9,042 bases of DNA from CAWUJT01 sp963922715. GTDB lineage: Bacteria; Pseudomonadota; Alphaproteobacteria; Rhodobacterales; Rhodobacteraceae. Below, piece by piece: positions 6,824 through 9,042 of the stretch. Where the stretch lies: positions 1 through 9,042 of the forward strand of contig CAWUJT010000092.1 of NCBI GenBank assembly GCA_963922715.1, in the 5' to 3' direction. A program made the translations under genes and the position numbers. The notes beneath the pieces were generated by a model. The model saw only the letters and a program-made list of their open reading frames with translations. It ran no database searches and was not told the origin of the DNA. Position 1 is the first letter of the stretch, and each line of letters opens with the position of its first letter.

Positions 6824-6849
6824 CCCGAAGATACCTTCGGGGGTTTTTT
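6822..6849 (+). terminator. Intrinsic terminator (ilv attenuator)
   Basis: CCCCCGAAG (6822-6830) pairs perfectly with CTTCGGGGG (6835-6843) as a 9-bp stem with a 4-base loop, followed at once by six Ts (6844-6849). It lies after the leader peptide and 34 bases before the ilvB start, so it can only act as a conditional terminator within the leader. Confidence 0.93.
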
Positions 6850-6883
6850 GTTGCCGATGGTACGCGCTGCAATGGAGGTGAAG

Positions 6884-8635
6884 ATGGCCCAGATGACGGG
6901 TGCGAAAATGGTGGTTCAGGCCTTAAAGGATCAAGAGGTCGAGGTGGTCTTTGGCTATCCCGGAGGGGCTGTGCTGCCGATCTATGATGAGATCTTTCAG
7001 CAAAACGCGATCCGTCATATCCTTGTGCGGCATGAGCAAGCCGCCGTTCACGCAGCCGAGGGCTATGCGCGCTCAACCGGCAAGCCCGGCGTTGCGCTGG
7101 TGACCTCGGGACCGGGGGCCACCAATGCCGTCACGGGGCTTACAGATGCGTTGATGGACTCGATCCCGATCATCGTTTTGTCGGGCCAAGTGCCCACCTT
7201 CATGATCGGCTCTGACGCATTTCAAGAGGCCGACACGGTGGGCATCACACGGCCCTGCACCAAGCACAACTGGCTGGTGAAAGAGACGGACAAACTGGCG
7301 CCGACGATCCATGAGGCTTTCCATGTCGCTGTGACAGGACGTCCGGGACCGTGCCTTGTGGATATTCCCAAGGATGTTCAATTCGCCACCGGTCATTATG
7401 TGACGCCGGCGCATATGCCGCAAAGCCATTATCATCCCGTTCTCAAAGGCGACCCAGAGGCGATTGAGCAAATGGTCGCGCTCATGGAAACCGCCGCGCG
7501 GCCTGTGTTCTACACCGGCGGCGGTGTGATCAACGCGGGCCCCGCCGCCAGCCGACTGTTGCGTGAGTTTGTGCAAGCCACAGGTTTCCCGATCACCTCG
7601 ACGTTGATGGGCCTGGGGTGTTATCCCGCCAGCGGCCAGCACTGGCTGGGGATGTTGGGCATGCATGGGCTTTACGAGGCCAACATGGCGATGCACGGCT
7701 GTGATCTGATGATCAATGTCGGCGCCCGGTTTGATGATCGGATCACCGGCCGCATCGACGCTTTTTCTCCGGGCTCCAAGAAGGTCCATATTGATATCGA
7801 CCCATCGTCCATCAACAAGGTGGTGAAAACCGATGTGCCGATCCTGGGCGATGTGGCCCATGTCCTAGAGGACGCGCTGGCGCTCTGGACGGCGCGCGGA
7901 CGCAAGGTGAACCGCGCGGGCCTGGAGGCCTGGTGGGCGCAGATCGAGACGTGGAAAACCGTCAAATGCCTGCGCTATGCGCCGTCTCAGACAACAATCA
8001 AGCCGCAATATGCGCTTGAACGATTGGAGGCGCTGACCAAGGGGCGGGATCGCTACATCACCACCGAAGTGGGTCAACACCAAATGTGGGCCGCGCAATT
8101 TCTGGGCTTTGAAGCGCCGAACCGCTGGATGACATCGGGCGGCTTAGGCACGATGGGCTACGGTTTCCCGGCCTCCATCGGTGTGCAAATGGCCCACCCC
8201 GAGGCGCTGGTGATCAACGTCGCCGGAGAGGCCTCTTGGCTGATGAACATGCAAGAGATGGGCACAGCGGTGCAATACCGCCTGCCGGTGAAGCAATTTA
8301 TCCTTAATAATGAGCGGCTGGGCATGGTGCGCCAATGGCAAGAGCTGCTGCACGGGGAGCGCTATTCACACAGCTGGTCGGACGCGCTGCCGGATTTCGT
8401 AAAACTGGCCGAGGCATTTGGCGCCAAGGGGATCATCTGCAAAGACCCCGCGGACCTGGATGACGCGATTATGGAGATGTTGGCCTACGACGGCCCGGTG
8501 ATCTTTGATTGCCTGGTGGAGAAGCACGAAAATTGCTTCCCGATGATCCCCTCCGGCAAGGCCCATAACGAGATGCTCTTGGGTGAAGCGGAAACCCAAG
8601 GGGTGATCGATGCGAAGGGGAGTGTTTTGGTGTGA
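6884..8635 (+). CDS. ilvB: Acetolactate synthase large (catalytic) subunit
   Basis: Catalytic subunit of acetohydroxyacid synthase, the first common enzyme of valine, leucine and isoleucine synthesis: two pyruvates give 2-acetolactate, or pyruvate plus 2-oxobutyrate gives 2-aceto-2-hydroxybutyrate. The 583-residue protein is full length. It has the N-terminal thiamine-diphosphate domain with FGYPGGAVLPIYDE and catalytic Glu51 (RHEQAA), the TSGPGATN loop, a central FAD-related domain (about 190-330), and the C-terminal domain with the cofactor motif from Gly448 to Asn475-Asn476, then MVRQWQ. That motif reads GEA where most family members have GDG, as I recall for alphaproteobacterial enzymes. 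I chose ATG 6884 because GGAGG (6874-6878) lies five bases upstream and the N-terminus MAQMTGAKMVVQAL fits the family; earlier starts fall in or beside the terminator T-run. Expression should be controlled by the attenuator upstream. The regulatory subunit gene ilvN is not in the window. Confidence 0.96.
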   Translation: MAQMTGAKMVVQALKDQEVEVVFGYPGGAVLPIYDEIFQQNAIRHILVRHEQAAVHAAEGYARSTGKPGVALVTSGPGATNAVTGLTDALMDSIPIIVLSGQVPTFMIGSDAFQEADTVGITRPCTKHNWLVKETDKLAPTIHEAFHVAVTGRPGPCLVDIPKDVQFATGHYVTPAHMPQSHYHPVLKGDPEAIEQMVALMETAARPVFYTGGGVINAGPAASRLLREFVQATGFPITSTLMGLGCYPASGQHWLGMLGMHGLYEANMAMHGCDLMINVGARFDDRITGRIDAFSPGSKKVHIDIDPSSINKVVKTDVPILGDVAHVLEDALALWTARGRKVNRAGLEAWWAQIETWKTVKCLRYAPSQTTIKPQYALERLEALTKGRDRYITTEVGQHQMWAAQFLGFEAPNRWMTSGGLGTMGYGFPASIGVQMAHPEALVINVAGEASWLMNMQEMGTAVQYRLPVKQFILNNERLGMVRQWQELLHGERYSHSWSDALPDFVKLAEAFGAKGIICKDPADLDDAIMEMLAYDGPVIFDCLVEKHENCFPMIPSGKAHNEMLLGEAETQGVIDAKGSVLV

Positions 8636-9042
8636 GTGAAAAACCCGGACGCAAAAAAGGATACGATCCTGTGAAGAAAAAGGCAAAGGACCTGGCACGC
8701 CAAAGAAAGATTTATGCGTTTTCATCAGATAAAGGTTCTCGGAAAAGTGTGCCAATTAGAAAGGCCATGGCAAATCGTGCGATCCGGCATTCTGATAAAC
8801 AATTTTTAAATCAAAATGATCTCATTGAAGAAAATGCTGATCAATTGTCGCATGCTCATAAGATGAAGTGGCAAAAAGAACAGAGTGTAAATGCGGCCAA
8901 ACGCCGTGAAAAACAAGCGTTACGGAAAAATAAGCCCCGTAAAAGACATGCCGTTATAAAGGCGTATCTCAGGGGAGATAAAAGCGAAGATGTGCTTTGG
9001 GGCATTGAAAAATATAATTTAATGAGTGTCTTAAAAGACGCT
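8632..9042 (+). CDS. Lys/Arg-rich unknown protein, 3' end outside window
   Basis: An open frame of 137 codons runs from GTG 8632 to the window edge without a stop. The GTG overlaps the ilvB stop (GTGA, 8632-8635), and AAGGGGAG (8615-8622) lies nine bases upstream, so it should be translated by coupling to ilvB. I do not recognise the family. The visible part is very basic and hydrophilic: the N-terminus reads MSEKPGRKKGYDPVKKKAK, and a second basic block spans residues 90-105 (KRREKQALRKNKPRKR). There is little hydrophobic sequence until WGIEKYNLMSVL at 123-134. This suggests a nucleic-acid-binding or otherwise disordered protein, but no motif proves it. Codon use and base composition are distinctly more AT-rich than in ilvB, which hints at insertion or at a poorly conserved gene. 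ATG 8767, the first in-frame ATG, is a weaker start because it lacks the overlap and the ribosome binding site. Confidence 0.7.
   Translation, partial: MSEKPGRKKGYDPVKKKAKDLARQRKIYAFSSDKGSRKSVPIRKAMANRAIRHSDKQFLNQNDLIEENADQLSHAHKMKWQKEQSVNAAKRREKQALRKNKPRKRHAVIKAYLRGDKSEDVLWGIEKYNLMSVLKDA

Noticed and set aside
6848..6883. Longer ilvB starting at TTG 6848 or ATG 6857
   Set aside because: TTG 6848 lies in the T-run of the terminator, and neither start has a ribosome binding site; ATG 6884 has GGAGG at the right distance and fits the family N-terminus.

Overview
The window looks like a chromosomal segment of a marine alphaproteobacterium, most likely a Rhodobacteraceae/Roseobacter-group member. 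The inference rests on three points: a SoeABC sulfite dehydrogenase operon of the type known from Ruegeria and Roseovarius, the alphaproteobacterial form of acetolactate synthase (GEA instead of GDG in its thiamine-diphosphate motif), and GC-rich core genes. No mobile element, tRNA, rRNA or CRISPR array is visible.

Layout. (1) Positions 1-109 are a short non-coding stretch with an 11-bp hairpin. (2) Positions 110-1156, minus strand: an unrecognised 348-residue protein, visibly less GC-rich than its neighbours. (3) Positions 1157-1354: a divergent intergenic region. (4) Positions 1355-5824, plus strand: soeA-soeB-soeC, a molybdopterin subunit, a four-cluster ferredoxin-like subunit and an eight-helix membrane anchor. 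soeA and soeB are bridged by a 10-codon mini-ORF that overlaps both by ATGA, and soeB/soeC overlap by one base. (5) Positions 5802-6560, minus strand: an HpcH/HpaI-family class II aldolase whose last codons overlap the end of soeC by 23 bp in convergent orientation. (6) Positions 6561-6883: an AT-rich divergent region that becomes the ilv leader, with a sigma-70-like promoter, a 14-residue leader peptide rich in Leu/Ile/Val codons, a multibranch antiterminator-like fold and an intrinsic terminator. (7) Positions 6884-8635: ilvB, the acetolactate synthase catalytic subunit. (8) From 8632 to the right edge: the start of a Lys/Arg-rich, AT-richer unknown gene, translationally coupled to ilvB by GTGA and running out of the window.

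How they work together. SoeABC should oxidise sulfite on the cytoplasmic side of the inner membrane and pass electrons to the quinone pool, the last step of organosulfonate or reduced-sulfur catabolism in this group. The ilv part is a self-contained regulatory unit: when charged Leu/Ile/Val tRNAs are scarce the ribosome should stall in the leader peptide, the multibranch helix should form, the terminator should be weakened and ilvB be expressed. The most interesting points are the complete, previously unlisted attenuator and leader peptide, the basic ORF fused to the ilvB transcript where ilvN would usually be expected, and the mini-ORF bridge in the soe operon. No clearly new multi-gene system is visible; the two genes of unknown function at the edges are the best places to look for novelty.
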